Shown here: piece after piece, positions 24,188 through 31,775 of the stretch
How the letters are laid out: each line of letters begins with the position of its first letter
How positions within the stretch are numbered: the stretch's first letter is position 1
Origin: a virus
Length of the DNA: 43,403 bases
IMG/VR virus record: IMGVR_UViG_3300021440_000049
Span: 1 to 43,403 of that record
Strand: one strand, 5' to 3'
Notes under the pieces: generated by a model
Databases searched by the model: none
Seen by the model: the letters and a program-made list of their open reading frames with translations, nothing else
What the model was told of the DNA's origin: nothing
Made by a program: the position numbers and the translations under genes

Positions 24188-24930
24188 AGCCCGCACCCCG
24201 CGCCGACGAAGCACGCGCCCTCGTCGTCAACGTCGGCAACGTGGTTCTTCCCATGCCGCGCCCACATGACAACCCCGTGGATGCCGAGGGCGGCGAAGCG
24301 TTTCGGGCGAAACATCGGCTTGCCGACTTCGACCTCAAGCGCCGAGACGCGGGCGACCTCGGGTGGCGTCAGGCGCAGGATGTCCGCCCGGTTCGCGTTG
24401 ACGCACGGGTTGCATTCGAGGCTGCGGTGCGGTAGCGGCTTGAGCCCGGCGCGTTCGAGAAGCGCATCGCGCATCGCCTCAGTGTGGGCGTAGAGCGGGT
24501 GCCACAAGGGGCGCTCGCCGTGGTACTCCGACGACTGAACCCACTCGGGGGTGTCCGCCCGTGCCGCGCTTTCCTCGCGCCGCTTCCCGACGAGGGTTAC
24601 GGCCGACCGCTCGGGGTCGACGCGGTCGAGCCATTCGAGGTACGGAAAACCTTTGAGCCAGGCCGTGCAGAACTGTTGCCCGTTGCCGGGAAAGCCGCTC
24701 TTGCGGCGCACGAGTTCGGTCATGCCCTCGCTGGCGATGCGAACGGGCTCGAACCCCGCCGAGCGCGCCAGCGCTTCCCCGACCTCGACCTCAACCTTCC
24801 ACGTTGGCGAGGCCCACCCGGTATCGCAGTACGCGACGACCACTCGGTCGAGAAGCCCTAGGCCGGCTTCGTGCGCCCATCGGATCAACGCTCGCGAGTC
24901 GTTGCCGTAGCTGGAGGATACAACGAACAT
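24184..24930 (-). CDS. PP-loop ATPase, PAPS reductase-like
   Basis: This 248-residue protein has an N-terminal PP-loop (VVSSSYGNDSRALIRWA), a variant of SGGxDS, typical of the phosphoadenosine phosphosulfate reductase/adenine nucleotide alpha-hydrolase superfamily. A late CNPC pair (SLECNPCVNANRADILRL) may bind a metal or Fe-S cluster. Such enzymes adenylate a substrate and are used in sulfate reduction, tRNA thiolation and DNA phosphorothioation; the substrate here is unknown. The ATG at 24930 follows the polymerase stop region by two bases. No other phosphorothioation gene is present. Confidence 0.75.
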   Translation of the reverse strand: MFVVSSSYGNDSRALIRWAHEAGLGLLDRVVVAYCDTGWASPTWKVEVEVGEALARSAGFEPVRIASEGMTELVRRKSGFPGNGQQFCTAWLKGFPYLEWLDRVDPERSAVTLVGKRREESAARADTPEWVQSSEYHGERPLWHPLYAHTEAMRDALLERAGLKPLPHRSLECNPCVNANRADILRLTPPEVARVSALEVEVGKPMFRPKRFAALGIHGVVMWARHGKNHVADVDDEGACFVGAGCGL

Positions 24931-24932
24931 CG

Positions 24933-27362
24933 TCAGCCCTTCCGGTATCTCTTTGCGCGCCAGGGACCGGGCGCACGGATCGGCCAGTCGCGCGCCCAGA
25001 ACGGCGGCACTTCGACGACCGCTTGGAACTCTTCGAGCGAGCCGAAGCCCTCGGGTATCTCGCACACGATCTCGTCGTAGACGTGGAGTACGACGGGGTA
25101 GCCGCGTTGTTCGAGGTTGATGCAGGCGAATCGCAGGATGTCGCGGCATGCGCCCTGATTGATGTTCTCGACGATTCTCGAGCCCCACGTGCGAATCTCG
25201 ATCCAGCCGATCGGGCCGTTCTTCGGGTTGGTGTTGTTGCCCCAATAGCTGATCGACAGCCCGCGGTCGCTTTGATCGACACGCGCATCGTGATACGTGA
25301 GCCAGCGGCCCGAGGGCAGTTGTGCGTACAGCGTCTTGCCGCGCATCAGGAACGCGATGCCGCTGTCGGTGCCGTCGAGGCGCTTGACGCGGTACTCGGT
25401 GCCGGGGTCGAGGACCGCGCTGATCGCCATGCCCTCGACGCCGAAGTAGTGGGGCGTGCGATCCCAACGCCCGTCGGGTGTGCGCAGCGCCGCTCTCGCC
25501 TCGTCACTCACGCTGCCGGCGTAGGCCGGATCGACCGCGTTCTGGGCGATCCCGAACGCCTGCCCGAGTGTTTGGCCGCCCCACAACCACACCACCGCCG
25601 GGCTCGCCGCACGCCACGCCAGGATGTTTTTCTTGATCTCGTCGTCAGTGCCGGGCATGCCGAACGCATGCGCCGACCCAAGCCATCCGCCATAGCCGTT
25701 GGCGAGTTCGCTAATTTTTCCGAGGGCCCGTAGGTGATGGTGCTGGCCCGTCTCTTTCTTGTGCCGCTCGAACTCCTCCAAAGGCACCTTGAACATGGTG
25801 CTCGCGGACGCCTCGTAAATCTTCCCGTGCGTGCGGAACACGTCGATGCGCCACTGCTCGCCCGACAGCATCGCCAGGCCGACCGCCTCGATCGAGTTGT
25901 AGTCGGTCGAGATGAGGTCGTGGCCGGGGGCCGCGTCGTACATGCCGCGGATGCAGCCGGCGATGGCGTGCATCGCGTCGCCGAACACGTGCTCGAGCAG
26001 CGGCAGCGAGCGCTGGCGAAGCACTTCGATCGCATCCTCGGCGGCGTCGGGGTTCCACTCGACGACGCGCGCGGTCGGGGCCTTGGGCACGTTGCACCAC
26101 GGGCACGCCATCAGCGCCGATTGGTAGTGCCGTTTGCACCCGCAACGCACGAGGTCAGGGCCAGCCTTCGGGCTGTTGGTCGGCTGCGGACCCTCTCCTG
26201 TCGCCCGGCCGGTTCTCGCCCCGTAGTAGATGAACAGGTCGTGCATGCGGCTCGCGGCCGTCGCACGGTTGCGCATCGCGAAGACCTTCTTCACCGACGC
26301 GCTGCCGACCGCGGCGCGAATCTCCAACACGCGGCGCGCGGCCGGCGGTAGCGTCTCGACCTTCAGCATCGCCTCGACGTTTTCCTCGTCGAGCGAGTCC
26401 ATGTGAACGCCCTGGCCGTGCAGCCAGCCGATCAACTGCTGCACCTTGCTGGCGGCGTCCACGCCGCACAACTCGAACAACTCGGCGTGGTACTTCGCCA
26501 TCGCCTGCTCGATCACCGCGATGCAGTTCTCGACGCTCGCCAGGTCGATGTGGACGCCGCGCTTGTTCACCGCCTGGTCGACTTGCCACCACGCGAGTTC
26601 TTCACCTTCGAGGTCGGGCACGAGGCTGCTGGCCTCGGCTTCCGAGACGATGTCGGTCTCGTTGTAGGACAGCATCGCCACCGTGTCGGCGTAGTCCTCG
26701 GCGATCAACGCCGTGTCGGCGCCGGCCCGCAGGTCGTCGATGTTCAACGGCCCGTAGCGCATCGGGATGCGCTTGCGCGGGTCCGACTTCGTGGGCTTGC
26801 GCGGCATGCAGAACTTGTTGATGAGCCGCACGCCCTCTTTGTCCTTCTGCACCGACAGCGCGAGCACTTCGCCGGCCTTGGCGAGCGAGCCGGGCAGCGA
26901 GTACGCGCGGGCCTTGGCCGCAGCGCACCGCCATTGGCTCGGGTGGACCGCCGGCCAGCCCATGCGCGGCACGCACACGTTCTCCCATATCCAGCGCTCG
27001 AACGAGACGTTCCACGCCTCGATCAGCCCGCCGGTCGCGAGGTAGGCGAACAGGTCGGCGGGAGGCGGCAGGCCGGGGTGCCAGCGGCGCCGGCCGAGGC
27101 CGTCCTTCAGGTCGTAGGCGGCGCACAGCACCTCGCACGACGGATCGGCCGAGTAGATGGCCGCGCCGACCACGGGGAGGCCCTTGGTGCTGCCTGGTGC
27201 GCCGGGCGGGCCGATCCACTTGCCGGCGGCTTCGTTCCACACGTAGCCCGCTTCGGAGTAACTTTCAAAATCAAGATCGGGGAGGATCGTCGCGTAGCCG
27301 AGGCCCGCGACAAGACGCGTGCCCCGCGGCAGGTCTTCAAGGCGCGGCGGCGTCGGGATCAA
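24933..27362 (-). CDS. DNA polymerase, family A, with 3'-5' exonuclease domain
   Basis: This is an 809-residue protein. The exonuclease motifs are DFES at 31-34, a NVSFE segment (IEAWNVSFERWIW) and YNETD. Polymerase motif A is STDYNSIEAVGLAML near 484-498; motif B holds RALGKISELANGYGG; motif C is HVYDEIV near 760-766. Four cysteines (CGC, then CPWC) near 405-423 form a probable zinc ribbon inserted before motif A. The start is TTG with GGGGAG about 5 bases upstream, overlapping the HNH gene by 26 bp. It is the replicative polymerase candidate. Confidence 0.92.
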   Translation of the reverse strand: MIPTPPRLEDLPRGTRLVAGLGYATILPDLDFESYSEAGYVWNEAAGKWIGPPGAPGSTKGLPVVGAAIYSADPSCEVLCAAYDLKDGLGRRRWHPGLPPPADLFAYLATGGLIEAWNVSFERWIWENVCVPRMGWPAVHPSQWRCAAAKARAYSLPGSLAKAGEVLALSVQKDKEGVRLINKFCMPRKPTKSDPRKRIPMRYGPLNIDDLRAGADTALIAEDYADTVAMLSYNETDIVSEAEASSLVPDLEGEELAWWQVDQAVNKRGVHIDLASVENCIAVIEQAMAKYHAELFELCGVDAASKVQQLIGWLHGQGVHMDSLDEENVEAMLKVETLPPAARRVLEIRAAVGSASVKKVFAMRNRATAASRMHDLFIYYGARTGRATGEGPQPTNSPKAGPDLVRCGCKRHYQSALMACPWCNVPKAPTARVVEWNPDAAEDAIEVLRQRSLPLLEHVFGDAMHAIAGCIRGMYDAAPGHDLISTDYNSIEAVGLAMLSGEQWRIDVFRTHGKIYEASASTMFKVPLEEFERHKKETGQHHHLRALGKISELANGYGGWLGSAHAFGMPGTDDEIKKNILAWRAASPAVVWLWGGQTLGQAFGIAQNAVDPAYAGSVSDEARAALRTPDGRWDRTPHYFGVEGMAISAVLDPGTEYRVKRLDGTDSGIAFLMRGKTLYAQLPSGRWLTYHDARVDQSDRGLSISYWGNNTNPKNGPIGWIEIRTWGSRIVENINQGACRDILRFACINLEQRGYPVVLHVYDEIVCEIPEGFGSLEEFQAVVEVPPFWARDWPIRAPGPWRAKRYRKG

Positions 27363-27918
27363 AGCGGCTCCCCTTCGATAGGTTTACGCGCGCCGGCACG
27401 ACCCGCAGGTTACTCGGGACGTGCAGCCCGGAGACACGCTTCCCTTGCAGCGGGAGAACGTGGTCAACGTGATGCGGCACCCCCGTTTCCCGACTCCGTC
27501 TCACAGCCGCCGCGTACTTCGCGTGCATCGCCGCGTAGTCTTTCTTCGTCAGCCACGCGGGGGTCCGCTGCAGCAGTGCCGCACGGCGCTTCGCGGTTCT
27601 AGCGTTGTAGTCTTCCGCGCAACGGCGCCGGTACTCGGCGCAGTATTCGCGATTGCGCTCAACCCAAGCGGCGTGCTTGGCCTTTTGGGCGTCGCGGTTC
27701 TCTCTGTAGTAGGCGAGCGCCGCTGCAAGTTCTCGCTCCCGGTGGCGTTCGTAGTGCGCGCGGCGCAGAACCCGGTACGCCCCTTCCCGTGCCGCGCGGT
27801 ACCCGGCTGCGCAAGGTTTGCACTTGTAGGCCAAGCCGTCGGGGCTCGCGGCCCGACGGTCAAACTCGGGCCGCGGCTTCCGGTGGCGGCACGCGCTGCA
27901 GGGCTTCGTCGGCGTCAT
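27337..27918 (-). CDS. HNH endonuclease with zinc ribbon
   Basis: This 193-residue protein has an N-terminal zinc ribbon (Cys7, Cys10, Cys33, Cys36), a basic aromatic-repeat helix region (AALAYYRENRDAQKAKHAAWVERNREY) and a C-terminal HNH motif in HHVDHVLPLQGKRVSGLHV followed by PSNLRVVPARVNLSKGS. Free-standing HNH nucleases are common beside phage polymerases and may be homing-type. It is coupled upstream by ATGA and overlaps the polymerase start. Confidence 0.82.
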   Translation of the reverse strand: MTPTKPCSACRHRKPRPEFDRRAASPDGLAYKCKPCAAGYRAAREGAYRVLRRAHYERHRERELAAALAYYRENRDAQKAKHAAWVERNREYCAEYRRRCAEDYNARTAKRRAALLQRTPAWLTKKDYAAMHAKYAAAVRRSRETGVPHHVDHVLPLQGKRVSGLHVPSNLRVVPARVNLSKGSRFDPDAAAP

Positions 27919-28244
27919 CGCTCGAACGCCTCCCGGTGCACGACACGCGCGTGCTTCAGCGCTTCGCCCAGTTCGCCCGGCCGTAGCGCCAGGTCGCGCG
28001 CCAGTTGACGGACGCAGTCCATGATCTGGTGAGCCATTGCGCTGCGTTCCTCTTGCGGCGCGGCGAAGTTCCGACTGGCGTCGAACAGGCGCATCGCGAG
28101 CCGCGCCTGCACGCCAGCGGTGACGACGGCGCCGAACGCGTCGCCCTTGGTCGCGCGGGCGACTTCCAGCATCTCGACCATGCGCGCTTGCCCCTGCGCC
28201 TGGCGGGGGGTGAGCTTCACGTCGGGGCGCGCGTCAGGCGACAT
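27915..28244 (-). CDS. Small helical protein of the early operon
   Basis: The protein has 109 residues from the ATG at 28244. It is almost entirely helical: KLTPRQAQGQARMVEMLEVARATKG, then QARLAMRLFDASRNFAAPQEERSAMAHQIMDCVRQLARDLAL and GELGEALKHARVVH. No family is recognised. It overlaps the upstream zinc-ribbon gene by 11 bases and the HNH gene by ATGA. Possibly a replication accessory or DNA-binding helical bundle; this is a guess. Confidence 0.55.
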   Translation of the reverse strand: MSPDARPDVKLTPRQAQGQARMVEMLEVARATKGDAFGAVVTAGVQARLAMRLFDASRNFAAPQEERSAMAHQIMDCVRQLARDLALRPGELGEALKHARVVHREAFER

Positions 28245-28608
28245 TTGACAAGCCCTTTCTCGCAGTCGACGTCGCAGCCGCTCGGGAGGCCGAGCAGGAG
28301 GCACGGACGATCTGAGAGACCCGGTCGCTCGACAGCCCGTACTCCGTCGCCACGTCGATCCGCGTGCGCGTCTTGCACGCCCGGACGATCTCCGCATCGC
28401 GCTTCGCACGGATCACCCTCGCCTCGATCGTCGTCAGGGACCGCCGCCGCCGCTGCGGGGGTAGGCCGCTGTAGACCGTGCTCAGGATCTCGATCGTCGC
28501 AACCCGATGGCCGTTGGCACACTCGCGAGTCCGCCTCAGGGCGAACCCGCGGTCGGCCTTGCGGGTTTCCAGCACCGAAGTCCATGCTCCGCACTTCCCG
28601 CAGTTCAC
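28234..28608 (-). CDS. NrdR-like zinc ribbon plus HTH protein
   Basis: The 124-residue protein starts with GTG overlapping the upstream stop (GTGA). The first 40 residues read CGKCGAWTSVLETRK, then LRRTRECANGHRVATIEIL, the zinc ribbon pattern of the NrdR N-terminus with ligands Cys3, Cys6, Cys30 and probably His34. The ATP-cone that NrdR uses to sense nucleotides is absent; instead a helical region with an HTH follows (RIDVATEYGLSSDRVSQIVRA). It is likely a phage regulator rather than a true NrdR. Confidence 0.7.
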   Translation of the reverse strand: MNCGKCGAWTSVLETRKADRGFALRRTRECANGHRVATIEILSTVYSGLPPQRRRRSLTTIEARVIRAKRDAEIVRACKTRTRIDVATEYGLSSDRVSQIVRASCSASRAAATSTARKGLSNVA

Positions 28609-29489
28609 GCCAGGACGTACCCGTGCTGCACCATCGCCTCGTGCGTCCAGCCGCCGGCTTTCATCGCCTCGTAGGTGACGCCGGCGGCCTTGGCGGTCAT
28701 GACCGGGCCGGCTGGCGGCGCGGGCGGCGCGGCGACGGGGGCGGGCGGGGGCGGCATCAGGATGGCCGGGTTCGGGGTGACGGCGACGACCGGCGGCGGG
28801 GCGGCGACGACAGCGACCGGCGGGGCGACAGCGACCGGCGGGGCGGGGTTGAACGCGCCGCCAACAGGCAACGCGGACGCGCCGGCCGGCAGTGCGACAC
28901 CCTTGCCGAACCCGACGGCGGCAGCGTCCGGGCCGACGGTGATCTCGGGGCCGTAGGCGGCCAGGGCGACCATGCCGTGGTTCAGGTAGATGCCAGGGGT
29001 GTCGCCCGTGTTGCCGTCGACCGAGCCGAACACCTGCACGTAGTAGCCGAGCTTGACGGCGTCCGCGTCGAGAATCTGCTGGCTGCCGTCCGCGTTGTAG
29101 ATGCGCGGGGCGAAGCTCGACGCGAAGTTCAGCACCCAGCAACCGGCGTAGCCCTCGTTGTCGACCGGCTTGCGGCCCTTGCGGTTCGGCACGGTGCTGT
29201 CGCCGTCGGTGATCTTCCACGCGAAGGCAGGGCCTTGCGCGGGGCCGGGATGGCATGTGTGGCCGACCGTCCAGACCTGCGCGCCCCACTCGGTTTGCGA
29301 CCAGTGCGTGTGCCCGGCGACCTTGGGGATCGCCACGGCGAAGTAGTAGCTGATGACGGGCTTGCCGGCGTTCGGTCCCGACTTGACGAGGACCGGGCTA
29401 CCGTGGTTGTCGAGCTTTTCCTGCGGCTTGTAGAGCGACCCGCGGACGACGCGGCCGACCGGGAACAGAATATCTTTGCGAGTGGTCAT
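28605..29489 (-). CDS. Single-strand DNA-binding-like replication protein
   Basis: This is a 294-residue protein. The N-terminal 190 residues form a beta-rich domain (FPVGRVVRGSLYKPQEKLD, ISYYFAVAIPKVAG, GCWVLNFASSFAPRIYN, AVKLGYYVQVFGSVDGN) like the DUF2815/OB-fold ssDNA-binding proteins of phages. A long proline- and alanine-rich linker at 205-265 precedes a C-terminal peptide AGVTYEAMKAGGWTHEAMVQHG. The first gene after the promoter at 29514-29542. Binding of single-stranded DNA is inferred from fold pattern and location with the polymerase. Confidence 0.65.
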   Translation of the reverse strand: MTTRKDILFPVGRVVRGSLYKPQEKLDNHGSPVLVKSGPNAGKPVISYYFAVAIPKVAGHTHWSQTEWGAQVWTVGHTCHPGPAQGPAFAWKITDGDSTVPNRKGRKPVDNEGYAGCWVLNFASSFAPRIYNADGSQQILDADAVKLGYYVQVFGSVDGNTGDTPGIYLNHGMVALAAYGPEITVGPDAAAVGFGKGVALPAGASALPVGGAFNPAPPVAVAPPVAVVAAPPPVVAVTPNPAILMPPPPAPVAAPPAPPAGPVMTAKAAGVTYEAMKAGGWTHEAMVQHGYVLA

Positions 29490-29513
29490 GTTGAATCGGG
29501 TAGTGGAAGTTGA

Positions 29514-29542
29514 ATGCTATTGCGTTTTAACGAAGTCGTCAA
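29514..29542 (-). promoter_or_regulatory. Early leftward promoter with operator in the spacer
   Basis: On the minus strand TTGACG (29542-29537) and TAGCAT (29519-29514) are 17 bp apart, a good sigma70-type match. The spacer holds CGTTAAAACG (plus-strand CGTTTTAACG at 29523-29532), one of the seven palindromes. A protein bound there would block the polymerase. The first ATG is at 29489, about 18 bases from the expected transcription start, without an obvious Shine-Dalgarno. A second half-like site, GCTTTTTAACG, lies at 29545-29555. Confidence 0.65.
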
Positions 29543-29841
29543 TTGCTTTTTAACGCGGCGAGACGTGCGCGCGCTCGGTATGCTTTGATCTTGTCGGCGT
29601 TGGCGGCGTAGTAGGCCGCTTGGCATGCTTTGATCTTGTCGGCGTTGGCGGCGCGGTAGGCGGCGTCCTGCGCTTTGATCTGCTCCGCGTTGGCGGCGCG
29701 GTAACTCGCCTGAGCGGCACGTATTGCGTCGGCGTTGGCGGCGTAGCGGGCCGCTTTGACTGCTTTGATCTTGTCGGCGTTGGCAGCGGCGTAGGCAGCC
29801 GCGCACCGCCGAGAATCCCGTAGTTCGGCTTGACCTTCACG
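29539..29841 (-). pseudogene. Start-less repeat-protein frame directly behind the MazG-like stop
   Basis: A 100-codon open frame follows the MazG-like gene in the same frame after its UGA. It reads AELRDSRRCAAAYAAANADK then repeats of about 14-15 residues such as YRAANADKIKACQAA, ending RARLAALKSN. It contains no ATG, GTG or TTG. Codon choice with GC-rich third positions marks it as the coding frame. Similar repeat tails occur in phage proteins with a Cys-rich head, so it may be a 5'-deleted remnant; readthrough of UGA (followed by C) or frameshifting from a GTG at 29840 are alternatives. It ends inside the -35 box of the next promoter. Confidence 0.5.
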
Positions 29842-30261
29842 TCAATAAGACTTGCCGCCCGCCGCGAATCGCGCTTCAGGCTTGTGGTCCGGGCGGACGG
29901 CGTTGAATGCCATCTTCTCGGCGATCGCGCCGCCGAGGTCGAGGCCCAGCGCCCCCGCGAGGTCGGCGATGCGGATCACGGCGTCGGCAAGCTCGACCTC
30001 GATCATCGGACGGTGCGGCAGCTTGTCGTCCATGAGGCCCTTGCGGTGGCCCTCCATCGCCTCGCTGACCTCACTGTGGACGAGGCACAGTTTCTCGGCC
30101 ACGAGTGCCTTGCCGAAACGCCCGTCCCGCTTGCGGGCGACTTCGCGATGGTCGAGGCCGTCCGCGCCGTGCCACCAGCCAGCGGCGCGTGCGGCGCCGT
30201 GGCACTGTTTCGTGAGGATCAAGCCGGCGGTAAGCAAAGAGGGTTCGTCAAGTTCAAACAT
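29842..30261 (-). CDS. MazG-like nucleotide pyrophosphohydrolase
   Basis: This 139-residue protein has the all-alpha MazG-type metal-binding helices: KLCLVHSEVSEAMEGHRKG (ExxE-type motif near 63-72) and MIEVELADAVIRIADLAGALGLDL with the second acidic cluster, ending in the family-like EKMAFNAVRPDHKPEARFAAGGKSY. Such enzymes hydrolyse dNTPs to the monophosphates. AGGA precedes the ATG by about 6 bases. The 30254 gene overlaps its start by 8 bases. It may adjust the dNTP pool for replication. Confidence 0.78.
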   Translation of the reverse strand: MFELDEPSLLTAGLILTKQCHGAARAAGWWHGADGLDHREVARKRDGRFGKALVAEKLCLVHSEVSEAMEGHRKGLMDDKLPHRPMIEVELADAVIRIADLAGALGLDLGGAIAEKMAFNAVRPDHKPEARFAAGGKSY

Positions 30262-30478
30262 CGGAGTCCTTTAGTACCCACCCCGCGCCCTCGGACCACG
30301 ACGCCAGCTTTGTCTGCTGGGGGTCGGCGGTCACGAGGCGCCATGCGAGCGGTTCGAGCAGTGAGGCGAGATGCCCCGAGATGCGCATCACTTCGTCGAG
30401 CGAGTCGAGCGGGAAGCGGCCGACGGTGCGCCACTTCGCGCAGTCGCCCCGCAATTGGCGTTGGAGGATGACGGTCAC
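30254..30478 (-). CDS. Small protein of the early operon
   Basis: This 74-residue frame starts with GTG in a GTGA overlap with the nuclease gene and overlaps the MazG-like start. It reads VILQRQLRGDCAKWRTVGRF then EVMRISGHLASLLEPLAWRLVTADPQQTKLASWSEGAGWVL. Small proteins of this kind accompany replication operons; I do not recognise a function. Confidence 0.55.
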   Translation of the reverse strand: MTVILQRQLRGDCAKWRTVGRFPLDSLDEVMRISGHLASLLEPLAWRLVTADPQQTKLASWSEGAGWVLKDSDV

Positions 30479-31608
30479 GACACCCTCCCGAACACGTGGC
30501 GCGCCTTGCTGCCGTCGTCGCGCGTCAGCACGGCGGCACCCTTCGGTGCGTCCGCCAGGGTCGTCAGCAACTCCGGCAGCAGGCCCTTGGCAACCGCCTG
30601 TACCGGTGTGACCGCCTCGGCAGGCTTCGCCAGGTCCAGCCCGAACAGTTGGCCCAGCGCGATGACCTCTCCCGCCGGCTTGACCCAGCGCTTGCGGCCG
30701 GCGCTTTGTTCGAGCGACCAACCGGGGATCATCACGCCGCGCTTGATCTGCGCGAGCGCCTGCTCTTCGAGGCCCGAGGCGCGCGCTTCGAGGCGTTTGA
30801 CGCCCTCGCGCAGCATCGCCAGTTCGAGCCCGAGCGCGGCGGGCGGCAGTTCGAGCGGCTGCTCGCGGCCCGCCTCGTCAAGTTCGCGCATCGCCGCGCG
30901 CTGCAGCGTCACACACGCGTGGCGAGCGCGGCAATCGCGGCACTCGGGGCCGACTCGTTGGCGCGGCGCGGGGCCGAGCGCTTCGTGCGCCGCGGTGCTG
31001 GCGATGTTGATGTGCGGCCGGATGTCGCTCGCTTTGAACTTCCACGTGCGCACCGGGCCGTCGCGATGGTAGGCGCGCGGCTGCACGATCTTGACGGTCA
31101 CGTCGATGTTGCGGTCGTCGTAGCCCTGCGTCGTCATGTCGTGCAGCAGGCCCGCCACGTACTCGATCAACTGCGGGTTCTCGTAGACCTCGACGTAGCG
31201 GTGGCCGAACTTGTAGTCGTAAACCAACAGCGACCCGAATCGCGGCCAGATTGCGAAGTCGGGCGTGCCGAATGACTGCGGGTGCACGCGCGGGATGGCG
31301 ATCTGCTGCTCGACCTTGCCCTGGTGCGGCGCGAGGCCGTGGGGCTTGAGGGTCTTGACCACGTCGTCGTAATACAGGTCTGCGCCCTCGACCATCTCCT
31401 GCGTCAGCACCACGCCGTTCGGCGCGATCTGGCCTACGTCGACGAGGCGCCCCGACAGCATCTCGGCGGCGGCCCAGTGCGACGCCTCGCCCTCGGCGGC
31501 CTCGGGCGTCGCTTCCGTCTCGGGGTACTGCGCTTCGAGCAACGTCGAGGCGGGGCACTGGATGCGCCGCGCGGCCGACGACGGCGGGATGATGCTGTGC
31601 TGCGTCAC
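30475..31608 (-). CDS. Cas4/RecB-like nuclease (DUF2800-type)
   Basis: The 377-residue protein from GTG 31608 has the PD-(D/E)xK nuclease core: EASHWAA with His44, FGTPDFAI with Asp117, VYDYKFG with Asp131 and Lys133, and the RecB-family QxxxY motif in NPQLIEYVAG. Cys18 in RIQCPAS and the cluster CRDCRARHAC (Cys223, 226, 232) suggest a Cas4-type iron-sulfur cluster. The C-terminal third is helical. Family members process DNA ends in phage recombination or replication. The start is GTGA-coupled to a 56-residue gene. Confidence 0.82.
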   Translation of the reverse strand: MTQHSIIPPSSAARRIQCPASTLLEAQYPETEATPEAAEGEASHWAAAEMLSGRLVDVGQIAPNGVVLTQEMVEGADLYYDDVVKTLKPHGLAPHQGKVEQQIAIPRVHPQSFGTPDFAIWPRFGSLLVYDYKFGHRYVEVYENPQLIEYVAGLLHDMTTQGYDDRNIDVTVKIVQPRAYHRDGPVRTWKFKASDIRPHINIASTAAHEALGPAPRQRVGPECRDCRARHACVTLQRAAMRELDEAGREQPLELPPAALGLELAMLREGVKRLEARASGLEEQALAQIKRGVMIPGWSLEQSAGRKRWVKPAGEVIALGQLFGLDLAKPAEAVTPVQAVAKGLLPELLTTLADAPKGAAVLTRDDGSKARHVFGRVS

Positions 31609-31775
31609 GATGCGCGAGCCTCGGCCGGCGCGGCGGGGCGGCGGGGCGGCGTGGCCTCGCTCCACGCGGCACCCCACTCCAAGCGCGCCAGCGCCTGCAT
31701 CGTGAGGCTGGACTCGGCCACGCCCGCCTCGCGCAACACCGTGCGGACCAACTCCGCGTCGTCGGTGGCCGTCAT
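31605..31775 (-). CDS. 56-residue protein between two early genes
   Basis: This short frame is flanked by a 4-base overlap on each side: ATGA with the upstream gene and GTGA with the nuclease gene. It reads TATDDAELVRTVLREAGV, then SSLTMQALARLEWGAAWSEA and a proline-alanine tail. Double coupling and codon composition make it a real gene. Function unknown. Confidence 0.6.
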   Translation of the reverse strand: MTATDDAELVRTVLREAGVAESSLTMQALARLEWGAAWSEATPPRRPAAPAEARAS

